A stretch of 64,000 nucleotides of DNA from Datisca glomerata (GCA_003255025.1 QANY01004135.1:1463649-1527648), one strand, 5' to 3'. Shown: positions 38,350-50,365, counted from the first letter of the stretch. Program-made: numbers and translations. The notes: generated by a model from the sequence alone, not told the origin.

Positions 38350-39445
38350 TCACACAGACTCACAGAAGGAGAATCTGAATCTATATGCATAATATGCCTT
38401 GAGCCACTTTCCGTTGATGGGATCGATAATCTTTCCTTCACTGATGGTATCTATTGCTATGTGCTTCCTGCACGACAAACAAGCCCTCCCAATGAGGCCG
38501 AACTTGGATGGTTCAAATACATTTTTTCTTACATGTTCAGCCACTCATACCACATGGTCGACTTTGGTAAAGGCACGTTGGTTAACTACTTTGTCTTAGG
38601 ATTTTGTCATCCCCTGTTGGTAAACCTCCATTCGCTTGCCTGCTCCGCCCCTTAGTTCATCAAATTCATTTAGATCATCCCTTCAAGCATTTGCACATGA
38701 CTCTGGGTCCCACTCTATATCGTTCACGATAGCGATGTGGGCTGCAGAGACAAGTATCTCTAAGGGTGTTACGGATTCTAAACCGTACACAAGGGAATAC
38801 GGAGAGAATTCCGTCGCGCTATAAGGGGAGGTCCGGTAGGCCCATAACACGTCCGAAAAATGAAGGCTCCAACCTCTGTTGTATCCATACACGATGTTGC
38901 TCAATATTTTGATGAGAGCCTTACTAGTAGCTTCTGCTTGCCCTCCCTTGTTGGTAATATGGAGTTGAGCGTCGATCTTTTATGACGTATGCTTCGAGAA
39001 CAGAGGATACTTGTTTGTTCATGAAAGGCGTCCCAAAACAGAACATTACCCTCAAGGGTGTATCTCTTGGTTGGGATCTTCAATCGATATGCTTCCTTGA
39101 TTTTGGTGGGAGTGGCTCGTGCTAGATGAAATTAATGAATGGAATCCACCAATCTTTAGAAGTTTACGTAGTGAGAGCCCCATGGTTCGTGGGAATCTTT
39201 GAGCATTACGGACATGAAGATTGCATTTCATCTACATCTCTCTTCAACTCTGGCCAACAGTACCCTCTCTTATGTATTTGTCTATGCAAAGTCACTACGT
39301 GGTCAGTACCACATGTTTGCTCGTGGGTTTGTGTCAAAATTAGGTGATCTCGATCTTGACTAACACACCGCACTAAGATTCCTCTCGGGAGACATTTATA
39401 GAGTTCTCCTTTTCTTTGAGTGTAGTCTTTCAGATCCTTAATCAT
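38350..39445 (-). pseudogene. Gypsy integrase remnant
   Basis: The minus frame at 39206-39445 reads 'DLKDYTQRKGELYKC' and 'YCWPELKRDVDEMQSSCP', the N-terminal zinc-binding portion (H-H-C-C type). The frame at 38683-38904 has 'DVLWAYRTSPYSATEFSPYS' and 'LVYGLESVTPLE', the end of the catalytic core. The segment at 38350-38544 ends with 'IIDPINGKWLKAYYA', the typical pol C-terminus. The central DDE core between 39200 and 38910 is scrambled. Confidence 0.85.
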
Positions 39446-39685
39446 CGCCTCTCACCCTGGTGTAGTCAGTGAATTTATACGATCCCTCTAGTCTGGCTTT
39501 TCCTTTTCATCCCTCATCAGTGGCTCTTCCTCAACTGCGCGACGGTGTCGTTCAACTATGGTAACATTTAAAACATTTTTCACAAATGACAATCTCGATC
39601 CTAAAGTCGGAAGTGCATCGGCGTACTGGTTTGTGTGGGTGGGTATATATTCTAGTGATACTGAGTCAAAGGTAGCTATGAGCTG

Positions 39686-40060
39686 TTAAGCTAAGGTTCT
39701 GTATGGCACCAACACTGCTTCTCTGACTGCGTATTCTCCTAGGCTCTGCTTCACCACCAAATTCGAATCCCCAATCACCTTGACCCTTATTGCTCCAAGC
39801 TTTTTCGCAATACGGAGTCCTATGATGAAGGTTTCGTATTCAGGGGTATTTTTTGTGCAAGGAAAATCAAGCTCACATGTTATGTCAATTGTTCTTCCTT
39901 CCAGATTAGTCAAGACTATCCCCGACCCTCCTCTCGTAACAGTCGAGGAGCCATCAAATTGCAGAACACATGTTTCAACACCTCCAGCTAGCATGACTTC
40001 CTCGAAAGAGGTATTTTCCTTGGTTGGTTCATTTTTGCCGTTGAGTTTTGCCAACATCAC
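39686..40060 (-). pseudogene. Gypsy RNase H remnant
   Basis: Open for 124 codons on the minus strand. It contains 'LQFDGSSTVTRGGSGIVL', 'FPCTKNTPEYETFIIGLRIA' and 'IRVKVIGDSNLVVKQ', the RNase H Asp-Glu-Asp blocks. The second block has Pro-Glu-Tyr-Glu where Ala-Glu-Tyr-Glu is usual, a change consistent with decay. Confidence 0.87.
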
Positions 40061-40449
40061 TACAATGGCTTGCCCCTTGATTACCTTTGGCGTGACGCAA
40101 GTTATGTCAAACTCAGATAATTGTAGGAGGCACCTTGCTAGTTATCCCGACAATACGGGTCTGGTTAGGAGATATCATATTGGGTCTGTCTTGGTCATGA
40201 GGTGAATTTTGTTAGAGATAAAATAATATCGTAGCCTCTGGGACACATATATCTGAGCAGCACATGATTTCTCTATTTTCGATTACCGTTCTTTTACCCC
40301 TTTCAATTTCCTAATCATGTGGTAAAGAGTGTTCAACACCCCTCTTATCTTCTTGCGATAGTAATGCTCCAAACTCTTTACCAGTGAAGGCCAAATATAT
40401 CCTCAAAGGAGTTCCTCTTATTGGTGCTTTCAGAGTTAGGAGATTCATA

Positions 40450-41230
40450 ACCAATTGTTGGATATTTTGGTAGGCTTGTTGGTGTCCTCTGTCCTACGGA
40501 AATGCTTTGCTTCAGAAGTGGCATCATTTTTGTTATTATATGAAAGTTTGCCTAAGAAGCTCTTCAACTGTTTTTGGTTAGCTGGAGAGATGGATGTTGT
40601 GATCATCCATATCTTTTATGGATCAACATCCATTCCTCTTTGGTGCACAATAAGCTCGAGAAACTTGCCAGAATTAACTTCAAAAGCTCATTTCTTTGGG
40701 TTCATCTTGAGATTGTATAGCGCGCATCTTTAGAAGTGTTTGCCAATGGGTTGTGTTTAGACTTTACAACCAGATCATCAACGTAGTCCTCTACATCCTT
40801 CCTTATCATGTCGTAAAAATGGCTATCTTTGTTGGTTGGTATCTGACTCCAGCGTTCTTAAAACTAAAGGGCATCACTGTGCAATAAAAAGTTTTGAATG
40901 GGGTTCTGAATGTTGTTTTCTCCACATCTCTAATTGCCATTTTGATTTGGTTATAGCCACAAAATCCATTCATGAAAGGCAACATGACATGACCAGTTGT
41001 AGCGTCCATAAGAATGTCCATATCTAGAAGAGGAAACTCATCCTTTAAACATGCATGGTTAAGGTCCCTAAATTGACACAAATTCTGACTTCCCCAATCG
41101 TTTTCCTTACCGGCACTATGTTGGCCACTCAATATGGATGTTTGATAGGTTTAATGAATCCAACACTTATGAGTTTCAACGCCTCTGCCTTGACCTATCG
41201 TTCGACCTTCGGATGAAAGTTACGTCTAGC
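40450..41230 (-). pseudogene. Gypsy reverse transcriptase remnant
   Basis: The minus frame at 40806-41132 reads 'CQFRDLNHACLKDEFPL', 'LMDATTGHVMLPFMNGFCGY', 'NQIKMAIRDVEKTTFRTP' and 'CTVMPFSFKNAGVRYQ'. These are RT palm motifs in the right order. The YVDD block that should follow near 40780 appears only in altered form ('EDYVDDLVVKSK'-like in another frame around 40780-40750), so a frameshift separates it. Confidence 0.87.
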
Positions 41231-41799
41231 TTATTTAACCGAAACTATCCCAGCATGCACGTTCAAAGCATTACTTACCATGTAAGGATCTAATACTAGA
41301 CCTTCTATATAGCTCCAAGCAAATGTGTCATGATTTTTATTAGAAGAATAATAAGTTAAGCTTTCTCATCAGGGAGTAGTTGAACACTTATTTTCATCAT
41401 CTCTTGAGCATCTGGACTGTCACTCAAATTTTCGGACTTCAGCTCCTCTGTTACAGGCACATACCATCTTGCATGAGTTTAGCGGTTAGGTTCATATCTT
41501 GATATTCCACGGGCGTTCTAGCTTTCATATTTGAGTAGGCATTTTTGGTTTTAACATCACAACTAGGGCCTTCCCCTTTAGGCAATTTAGGCCTTGTGCA
41601 CTGTCTTAAGTGGTAAGCTATACGTCCATCTGAGAGTCTTACCTTGGTGCATGGTGGTGTTGTAGTCTCAGCACTTGGGACTACTCTTGACTCATTGTCT
41701 TTTCTTTTCATTGAGATACAACCATAAGTCATCATCATTGAGCCCTCGAATATCGGGTCACGGGTAAATTCATCATAAAACTCTGCATTCACAAAATGA

Positions 41800-42240
41800 G
41801 TCTCCATATGGCTGAATGGTGTTTGGTTCCCTGGGTTTCAGGCCCATACGCACTTTAAGACACTGATGATATATAGATGCAATGAGCTTATTATGCTTAT
41901 TAAGCCACTGCCTCCCTAATAGGACGTGGTAGCTCACCTCAATAACCAAAACATGGAACATTGTTAAAGATTGAATAGGACCCACTGTGAGGTCTAACTG
42001 AATGTACCCAAGTGTAGTTTCTCTAGAATTCTCAAACGAAGAATCTGTATCTGAGCTCATACAATTTTAGACTGAGAAATCCTAGTAGACGTTAGGATCG
42101 ACAAAGTTATGACATTTACAGATGACCCCTTATCTAAAAGCGCCCTCCATATATGTACACCATATATTTGCACTTTGGGATAGAGGGATCATCGGTGATC
42201 AAGATAGATAACTTCCATGTCTTCATCCTTTAAGGTAATT
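41800..42240 (-). pseudogene. Gypsy aspartic protease remnant
   Basis: The minus frame ending at 42060 reads 'LGYIQLDLTVGPIQSLTMF', 'HVLVIEVSYHVLLGRQWLNK' and 'KLIASIYHQCLK', the flap and C-terminal part of gypsy proteases. Just upstream (about 42160-42070, other frame) 'RALLDKGSSVNVITLSIL' corresponds to the active-site 'DTGASVN' block, with Asp kept but Thr changed to Lys. The rest of gag-pol upstream is cut off by the copia LTR. Confidence 0.8.
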
Positions 42241-42281
42241 GTGTTCATGGTTTCTATGAAGTTGCTGTTTGAAATCGAGGC

Positions 42282-44359
42282 TGTTGAGGCGTGCAGTGTA
42301 GACGATTTATTTAAAAATTAATTAATTGAAAAAACAATCACCATGCCATAAGTTTCAAAAAAATATTTTTTATGAAAAATAATTTTTCTCAACGGATCCA
42401 TTATATATCTATACATTAAATTAAAGACATTCATAGAATGTCATATAGTACCTCTCGAAGCCTATCAAACCTCATCGATATCTTCTCGTAAAACAACGAG
42501 CGTAAGATTTCACGAAGAATGAACTGTGAGATCCATACCAAGATCTTCTAAACCAATCCTCAAACACACTAGGACGTGTGTGGGCAAGTAGAATAAATAA
42601 AAAACACTTTTTGTCTCTAGATCTACTCAACACATGAGATCAAGATATTTTGAAAATGATTTTTGAGACAGAACTCTAAAAGAGAATTGAAGAATTGACA
42701 AAGCTTTGATTAACAAATTAATCACACCTATGATTGCTTAATGAGACCAATAGAAAATTATTTATAAATATTCTAGATCAAGGCTAATTATTTACAAATG
42801 TACTACTGCAGTATGCGCCACACTACAATGCCGTGAACTACTGTAGTGCCGTGTGGCACTACAGTGTGTCACGTGCCACTGTAGTGCCATGTGACACTAC
42901 AATGTGTCATGTCAATCCCTGATTTAAAAATCAGTGATTGACATGTGGCAGTCCGATATGCCACGTGGTAATTTTTTTAAATTTATTATTTATTTTAATT
43001 AGATAAATATCTAGATATCAGTTAATTTAAAATTAACTTATTTGATTACACCTATCAACTAACATATCTGTTAGTCAAAAAATAACATATTAATTAATTC
43101 AAATTCAAATTATTATCTTATAATAATTTAGTATTATTTAATTTCATAAATCAAATATATTGTCCCACTTATCGATTAATTCAAAACCAATCGATATAAT
43201 TAATTAATTAATTATAATTTTTGAAAATTAAAATAATTAATTTAATTAATTAACTCTTAATGATTTAATTTCACATAATTATCTCATAATTATATATTTA
43301 CCCTAGAAACTTAATTCGTTTTGTAAGCTAGTCATTTTATTATGTTCTGAAACATTCATACCTAGACTGTATAGTACAGAGGTGGCAATGGACCATGGAC
43401 CCATAATTCTAAGCTTTAATAAATTAGATTATTAATTAAGTTTTTTAATTAAATAATCTTATTTATTAATTTTGTTATTACTCCACTATAAATATAAAAT
43501 TGCACTCTTAGAACTTAAAGAATATATTTACATAGTATTTTCGTGTAGTTCATTGGTATAATTAATTCATGTAGTTTTGTCCACCAATTATTGATTTATA
43601 AATTAAAGCTAGTCAAAATTATCGTTTTACCCTTCTAATTACCTCTTGATCCTTAAGTACCGCTAATTCACTAGTGAACGGTCAATTTATAATCCTATTA
43701 TAAATTTAAGCTCAATAACCATTCAGTTCCAGAATCAACACTTAAAATAACCATTATATGATCCGTTAGGAAAGCTTGGTTTACAAATCTTGTAAGATCA
43801 TGGTCCCAGCCATCCATGTCACTGGATCTCCAAAACAAAAGTCAATAGCCTGTTTTACAAGCAAGCCTTAATGAGTGAATTAAAAGATCCAGTAGACATG
43901 TATAGGAGTTAATGACTACTCATTATTTAAACTTATCTGCATATGATCATCTGATTGATGTGTATTAAATATTTATGATAAACGGTAAATTAATAAAGAT
44001 ATTAATTCACATTGGTCATGTCCTATATAATCTAGTTATATAAAGTATCTTCAGTAACATGTCTATCCACATCAGTGCTTCGGATCTAGACCACATGCAT
44101 ACAAAATACTTAACGAAACTGTACTAGTAACCATTCATTAAATACTCCATACTTTAATATGTTGCAGACTATTTTACTCATTATCTATTATCTTAATCCT
44201 TTCGTACAGTCTCATTAATAAATATGAAATTTTCATATATTTATACAAATTATTCAATAATAAATAATAATTCAGAAAGGCAAGTATAAGAAAAATATAC
44301 GTTTATTAATTTCAAATTAAAATATCTTTACATATGCTTTAAGGGCACTATGTCCAACA
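42282..44359 (-). repeat. Copia 3' LTR, about 2.1 kb, single copy
   Basis: On the plus strand it runs from 'tgttgaggcgtgcag' to 'gcactatgtccaaca', so the minus-strand LTR starts TGTTGGACATAGTGC. It is placed by the adjacent polypurine tract and the TG/CA ends. The partner LTR is absent, so the left boundary is inferred from where the gypsy reading frame stops. It contains a striking inverted-repeat cluster at 42790-42960. Confidence 0.65.
42841..42945. repeat. Cluster of hairpin-forming inverted repeats
   Basis: At 42841-42864 'ctgtagtgcc' and 'ggcactacag' form a perfect 10-bp inverted repeat with a 4-base loop; 'cactacaatg' and 'cactgtagtg' variants surround it. At 42908-42945 two 18-base arms (from 'catgtcaatcc' to 'gacatg') pair with one mismatch around an AA loop. 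'cacgtg' and 'cacgtgg' elements also occur here. It lies within the copia LTR. Confidence 0.88.
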
Positions 44360-44376
44360 ATCTCCCACTTGCCCTA
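44360..44376 (-). other. Copia polypurine tract
   Basis: On the minus strand 'agggcaagtgggagat' lies directly before the LTR start TGTTGG. 'AAGTGGGAGA' is a typical plant copia polypurine tract. Confidence 0.8.
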
Positions 44377-44689
44377 AAGAAAATGTGACATCTATTTCAA
44401 CCCCATATTTCACACATGACCCTCAAAGGACTTCACATGAAGTGTTTTGGTAAAAGGATCAACTACGTTCTGATATGACATTTTCTTCATAACAGTCACA
44501 TCTCATCAGTGTACGATCTCTCTTATAAGATGGTATTTCTTCTCAATGTGTTTGCCCCTCTTATTACTCCTTGGTTCTTTTGAATTAGCTACTGCTCCAC
44601 TATTGTCACATTACAGAATTAGCGGCTTATCCATGTTTGGAACTATTTCTAGATCAGTATAGAACTTAACCCAAACCGCTTCTTTCGCA

Positions 44690-45570
44690 GCTTTACAAGT
44701 CGCTATATATTCAGCTTCCATGGTGGAATCTGCAATACTGGTTTTTTTAATACTTTTCCGACTACAGTTCCTCCACCTAGGATGAATACTAATCCAAACG
44801 TTGACTTTCGAATGTCCCTATCTGATTGAAAATATGAATCAGTATATCCAGTGGGGTTCAGGTCTCCTCCTGAATAAACAAGTATATAATTTCTCGTTCT
44901 TCGAAGATACTTGAGAATGTGCTTTACTGCAATCCAGTGTTCAAAACCTGGATTTGATTGATAACGATTGGTAATTCCTACTATATAATAGATGTCCGGT
45001 CTCGTACATAATACGGCATACATGAGACTCCCGACCGTTGAAGCATAATGAATATTTCTCATATCCTCTTCTTCCTGAGGTGTCTTAAGACACTACTCAT
45101 TGAAAAGGACAATTCCATATCTGGTCGGTAATTTACTTTTCTTAGAATTTTCATAGAGAATCTTTTTAGCACCTTATTAATATAAGATGCCTGAGAAAGT
45201 GTCAAGAGTTTGTTCTTCCTATCCCTTAGGATTTGGATGCCTAGAACATAGTCCACCTCTCCCAAGTATTTCATTTGAAATTTATAGCTAACCACTTTTT
45301 TACTTTTGATAAAGTTTCCACATCATTATCAATAAACAGAATATCGTCTACATAAAAAACTAAGTAAGTCATAATTTTATCTTTGATGAATTTATAAACA
45401 CAAGTTTCGTCAAAAGTTTGTTCGAAATCATATAATTAAATAATTTCATCAAAAGTAATATTTCAATATATTAATACTTGATTTAATGTATAAATGAATT
45501 TAAATAACTTACATATTTTCTGATCTTATTCATTTTTCACGAAACCTCCTGACTTGGCTTGATGAGTATT
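44690..45570 (-). pseudogene. Copia reverse transcriptase/RNase H remnant
   Basis: Minus-strand reading, right to left: 'LNQVLIYWNITFDEIIQLYD' with frameshifts, 'YLVFYVDDILFIDNDVETL' containing the YVDD catalytic motif, 'FQMKYLGEVDYVLGIQILRD' and 'LLTLSQASYINKVLKRFSM', then 'YASTVGSLMYAVLCTRPDIY' and 'KSTFGLVFILGGG'. The last block enters RNase H, where the conserved 'STMEAEY'-like motif is damaged. A stop at about 45060 and others separate the pieces. Confidence 0.88.
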
Positions 45571-46594
45571 TCATGTGCTTCTCCGTATGATAAATTAGTT
45601 CATCTCTGTCTTCCACTCATTATTGGACGGGAACTGGGCCTTTTGTACAATTGCTGGCCCTGGTCAAATTTTAGGCATCAAGAATCAATTACAAACCCTT
45701 TAAATAAAGGAACAACTACACCGAACGTACGGTTTTAAGGGCAAAACAATCAAATTTTAAAAGTTCTAAATAAAAAAATATATAACACATTTCTAATAAT
45801 GAAAAAGTGACGTTTGTCTAATAGGGGTTGTAAAAGTCATTTGTAATACACTTTCTGATTTTTCAATGTATTGAACCAATGAAATAATAATTTTGATAAA
45901 TTAAGTACTATCTCAACCAAATTTGACATGGTTTAAAAAACATATAACAACTATAATTGGATGGGTAAAATCAAGATGAAGGTGATAATCTTATATATGT
46001 TTTATATGATAAATAACATAAAATATAAAATTATATATAGATACTTGAAAGTATGTCATATGTCATACCTAATTTTTTGCTAAAGTGTCAATTCATATTT
46101 AAGTTCTTAATAATATATTAAATTATTTATTGATTGAATTTAATGCATTGTAGATGTTAATATCATTTATGCACTTGGTAATTATATTAGGAATTAACAA
46201 AGTCAATATCATTTTATTTAACGTATATGTTTTAAATATGTAACATGTCATACCTAATTTTTTGTTAAGTGTCAATTCATATTTAAATTCTTAATAATAT
46301 ATTAAATTATTTATTGATTGAATTTAATGCATTGTAGATTTTAATATTATTTATGCACTTAATAATTATATTAGGAATTAACAAAGTCAATATCATTTTA
46401 TTTAGCGTATATGTTTTAATTAAGCTAATGGAAGATGAGTCAACATATATAAAATAAGTTTAAAAAAACATATGAAATTTAATAGTGAAATGTTTTGAGT
46501 AACGAAAAAAATATATTATATACGTCTCAACTTTATTAATATTATAGTAGTGCTAATTAAAAATATTAATGGCCGAGTATGATAATAAAAATTG
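45571..46594. other. AT-rich region with a 185-bp tandem dimer
   Basis: No protein motif is visible. From 46061 to about 46430 a 185-base segment starting 'tgtcatacctaatttttt' is present twice (second copy at 46246) with few differences. This may be satellite-like DNA or part of an unclassified element. Confidence 0.6.
46061..46430. repeat. 185-bp tandem dimer
   Basis: Two head-to-tail copies with a period of 185 bases. Both contain 'taatatattaaattattt', 'gcattgtaga' and 'ggaattaacaaagtcaatat'. Copies differ by scattered single bases. Confidence 0.9.
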
Positions 46595-47952
46595 CAGGAA
46601 TGACTGATTTTTTACACGTGGCGCTACTTAATAAGTTTTAAAGTTTTTTTTCCCATTCCTGCCCCTTTCTTCTCGAGCTATGATTTTTCTGTTTCGCGCG
46701 TTGGTTTTTATTTTGAGATTCATTTCACGCGTGGGTCTCTCTTCCCCGAAACCTTGGCTCTAAAATCATTGTTTGTACTTCACCGTGCCGTTTGTGGTTC
46801 GTTCGCGGCCCGTTCGTTAGGGGTGCTCGTCGTTCTTCGACGCTTTTGTTGGAAAGAAACAATTTCTTTTTGTTACAGAAATTCTCGAGGAAGAAGATGA
46901 TCCAAACATATAGGGAAAATGTAACATATATCATCAAACATATCCTGTACCAAACAGAGAGTTAAAATTACCCTTTGATTTTTCTTGTGCACTTTTGTAC
47001 ATAAGCTAATGTGTTGTTAGTATTTCATTCTTGGATCTAAGAATTTTTTCTGATTATTTATATAATCTGAGATTTTTCTAGTTTTTTTCGTATGAGTTTT
47101 CTGGTGTTTCTTGATGAACCTTGCAATTTTTTTCGAAAAATTGTAAGATGATGTGGTATCAAAATTAGATACCGTATGTATAAAATTAGATACCATACGT
47201 ATCTAATTTATATATCAGTGGGATTGGCCTTGAAATTTGTTTCCTTTCTGCCCTTGTCTTCCTCACATAGTTTTTAGTCTCTAAGATTTTGAACAGCAGT
47301 CATGTCTTCCCCAAAAAGCTTCCGCCGCTTCATACTCACAGCCGCCTGCTTGTCGTCTTTCTGTCTCTATTTTCCTTGCTGCGTCGGCGACCTCCCTCCC
47401 TCCCTCATTCTTCTTTGAGTTTTTAGAATTTTTTTTGTAAAATTAACTATTAGTGCGTTAATATGGTTAAAATTGGTTGTTTGTACATAAGTTAATGCGT
47501 TATTAGTATTTTGTTCTTGGATCTAAAGTTTTTTTTTCTGATTATTTATTGAATATGAGATTTTTCTAGTCTTTTTTGCATGAATTTTCTGATTTTTTGC
47601 GTGAGTTTTCTGAGTTTCTTGATAAATCTTGTATTTTTTTTTGAAAAATTACAAGATATTGTGATATCAAAATTAGATATTGTACGTATTAAAAGTAGAT
47701 ACCATATGTATCTAATTTTAATACCATACACATAACTTTTTTTTCAACGGAATCCACGTGTCACCCGTGCGACAATACGCGCTTGGGGCCGCTGCACGCG
47801 TACTGTAGCGCATTTTTGGCATTTTTCATTAAGGGTTTAATGGTAAATGACTACCCATCCCCCTCATTTTCTTATTAGAAGCAGGCCATTATTGTAATAA
47901 AAAATAAAAATGGACATTTTGCTACAAGAATGGTCTAAATGAGTCATTCCTG
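46595..47952. mobile_element. Putative TIR element (MULE-like or unclassified)
   Basis: The left end 'caggaatgactgattt' is matched at the right end by the complement of 'aaatgagtcattcctg' (15 of 16 bases). The interior is non-coding with a GC-rich leader-like segment and a direct repeat of about 230-250 bases. No transposase and no clear target-site duplication were seen, so the superfamily is open. Confidence 0.55.
46995..47735. repeat. Direct repeat of about 230-250 bp inside the TIR element
   Basis: Copy one spans about 46995-47215 and copy two about 47481-47735. Shared blocks include 'ttcttggatctaa', 'tctgattattta', 'gagatttttctagt' and 'gtatctaattt' with 'gatatcaaaattagata'-like text. 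Copies are separated by about 265 bases. Confidence 0.85.
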
Positions 47953-48159
47953 TAGTTCTCCCATAATACTATTTCTAATAATAAAGTATTTTTTACGATG
48001 CAAGTATGGAATCAATATATATTAATGTTTAACTGTTTAGATAAAGGTGAAATTCAACTCATACTCATAAACTCTGAGTCATTAGTAATTTATATCCACT
48101 AACTTTAAAATACGTGAAATTACTCCATAAGTTTTCAAAGTAATCAAAATTTGTCTTTT

Positions 48160-49570
48160 ATGATATAATCCTGTCAATTGTTTTTTTAACACCGTAAGTA
48201 CCTTCTTCTTCTTCTTTTCTTATCTTACTTTTCCACTTAACCAGATTAAAGAGCAGCCATATATTTCCAAGAAACAAAAGAAAGATAAACTGCAGCAAAC
48301 AAAACAGCTTTGCAAAGCTCAGATTATAGTGGACTACTAATTTTCTGCTGAAAATCTCAACCGAAAGATATTCCATGTGAGTTCAAAATTCTAGATCTTC
48401 AAATGAACTAAAATCACAATCACCTATTGAGTCAGGACATGGACAATAATCTAAAAACACATAAATGCGAGAGTTGAGTCGCTGAGAAATTGCGATCTCA
48501 CCTAAAACACATTGCTCACTGTCATTGGTTCTTCCAAGTTCCATCTCCTCTACTGATTCTTCGTAAGATCTTGATACAGAGGTTTATAACTGTTATGTTT
48601 ATTAATGGCGCGTTCACTTGCGATTACAATTAGATGAAGTTTAGAATAGATTTCTCTAATAACAGATGGAGAATATAATAATCAAAAATTAAAATCGAGA
48701 ATCAGATTTATTAATCATTAAGAATCGGAATTAGAAATCGGATTATTGGAAGTAAGAAGGATCATTCGTGCTTACTAAATTCAAGAATCGGAATCAAAAT
48801 ATATGATATTATTAAAATATCCTGTAAGGAAAATAATAATAATTATTTTTAATTAATTATTTTGAGAGAATAATAGATTTTTCATAATACATTTTAAATA
48901 AATAAAAAAACGTAGAATCACATTATCATCTATTTATCAAGAATCTCATTTCATGAAGTCAAAAAACATTAATTCTCGTAAAAAATGTGAGAACTACTTA
49001 GGAATCAAATTTTGGTAGTAAATAATCAGAATAACAACCTTTCCTTGAGAAATAAGTAAACACGTCATAATTAGAAATGGATAAAGAATTGGAAAGTATG
49101 AAAAAGAAGCAGATTATGTTCCTCGTTTTGTTCTTCCATATCCTTTTGATTTTGGACCATTCGAATTTCTGTCTCGATTGGAATGAAGAAAGTTTTTAAT
49201 TCTGGCAAAACTTTCTTTCTTTCTTCTGTTAGTTACGACGAAATTATGGAACCATGAATCTACGAGATGAATGTTTTAGCTTCTCAGCTTCATCTCTAGA
49301 GTTGCGAAGAATCATCATATCTCAGATCTCAAAATTTTATGAGACACCCACTCAATGCATACACTTCTGGACATTAGAAAAGAAATTCATTCAAGTTAAA
49401 CATAGGTTATGAAGCAAACCACATCAAGAATCAATCACAATGGAGATTTGGAAATAAATGGTTGCTCTTAATCTGGTTAAGTAGAAGAAAAAGAGAAGAA
49501 AAGAGGATGAAGAACGGACTGATGGCGTTAAAAATTTGACAGAATTACATCATATTGAACCGATTTTGCA
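48160..49570. repeat. Long imperfect inverted repeat
   Basis: The left arm (about 48160-48400, read on the minus strand) and right arm (about 49370-49570, plus strand) share 'cttaatctggttaagt', 'ttggaaata.atgg', and 'gttaaaaa..ttgacag.att' followed by 'catcata'-like text. The arms are about 70-80% similar by eye. In the left arm, the minus strand from 48544 has a short open frame beginning MELGRTNDSEQCVLG that I do not recognise. A MITE has inserted between the arms. Confidence 0.65.
48606..49067. mobile_element. Harbinger-like MITE, 462 bp
   Basis: Begins 'tggcgcgttcacttg' and ends 'taagtaaacacgtca'; the ends are inverted repeats with a few mismatches. Both sides are flanked by TAA (48603-48605 and 49068-49070), the 3-bp target duplication typical of PIF/Harbinger elements. 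It is non-coding, AT-rich and too short for a transposase. Confidence 0.75.
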
Positions 49571-50038
49571 AGTTTTTATAGAGTACGTTTACTCATTACC
49601 GAAATATCTAAAATGTCATTTTAAAAAAAACTGAAATAATCATCAAAATAGAATTGTCTACTATGGCATAGGTAGGCATGTCAATGGGTGAGTTTGAGAT
49701 GGGTATGAGTTTAACCGCTAAATACTATAGATGTCAAAAATACCTACGTGTATAAATACACACATGTATTTGATTTAATGGGTGAGTTTAAAATATTATA
49801 CATGGGTGTGTATTTTAATTGCAACGATAATTTTTTACGCATTATATATGGGTTGGTAATGGTATGGATAATACTCAGTACCCATTAAGTACCCATCAAA
49901 TTTATTAGCTTTTTTTCCCAAATGACAATAATATTTAATGAAAAAAATATATGTAATTCTATTTTCACTCATGATTATCAATTGACTACCATCATTGTCA
50001 TAATTTTATAATCAAGCTAAACCGAATTATGAATTGAA
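49571..50038. other. AT-rich spacer before the old copia element
   Basis: The segment repeats 'gggtgagttt' at about 49686 and 49780, and 'gtacccat' at about 49888 and 49902, with 'tgggt' and 'accca' words throughout. It has no coding content and no assignable element. Confidence 0.45.
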
Positions 50039-50365
50039 TATAAGTTAAACGAATACTCAAATCATGTATCTAATTGATCAAAACATAAAAACAATATAAA
50101 TCCAACTAACCTCCAGCCATTGAATCCGAGAAAAATTTGAAAAATTTATCACACGTTTCTCACACTTGCTCTCTGTAATTTAATGGTGTATATCTAATGT
50201 ACATGAGCATTGAGAGGGTCCAATTTCCTATTTATAGAGGTTCTTTGATCAAGAACCTTTAATTTCAATTTTCGTAACCGAATACAATTATCACCTTCAG
50301 CATCAATGACCATCAAAGGCCATGTATTGGTGTTTAATTTTGCACAATTTTCTTGTAATGTTACA
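50039..50365 (-). repeat. 3' LTR of the old copia
   Basis: On the plus strand it runs from 'tataagttaaacgaat' to 'ttgtaatgttaca', followed by the complement of a polypurine tract ('ttctcccacttaatg'). It matches 59551-59784 over its first 240 or so bases; the expected TG at the left end is TA here. Confidence 0.85.

Larger units (their letters stand above)
38290..42281 (-). mobile_element. Minus-strand Ty3/gypsy pol remnant, truncated
   Basis: Reading the minus strand from right to left the domain order is protease (42240-41800), reverse transcriptase (about 41230-40450), RNase H (40060-39686), integrase zinc-binding domain (39445-39206) and integrase C-terminal region (38904-38350). This is the gypsy order. 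Gag and the 5' LTR are missing on the right, where a copia LTR begins at about 42282. All domains carry stops and frameshifts. Confidence 0.87.
42282..45570 (-). mobile_element. Minus-strand Ty1/copia remnant (3' LTR plus RT end)
   Basis: A long LTR (about 42282-44359) is followed on the right by a polypurine tract and by reverse transcriptase and RNase H remnants on the minus strand. The element is cut off at about 45570: no integrase, gag or 5' LTR follows. It abuts the gypsy pol remnant on the left. Confidence 0.83.
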
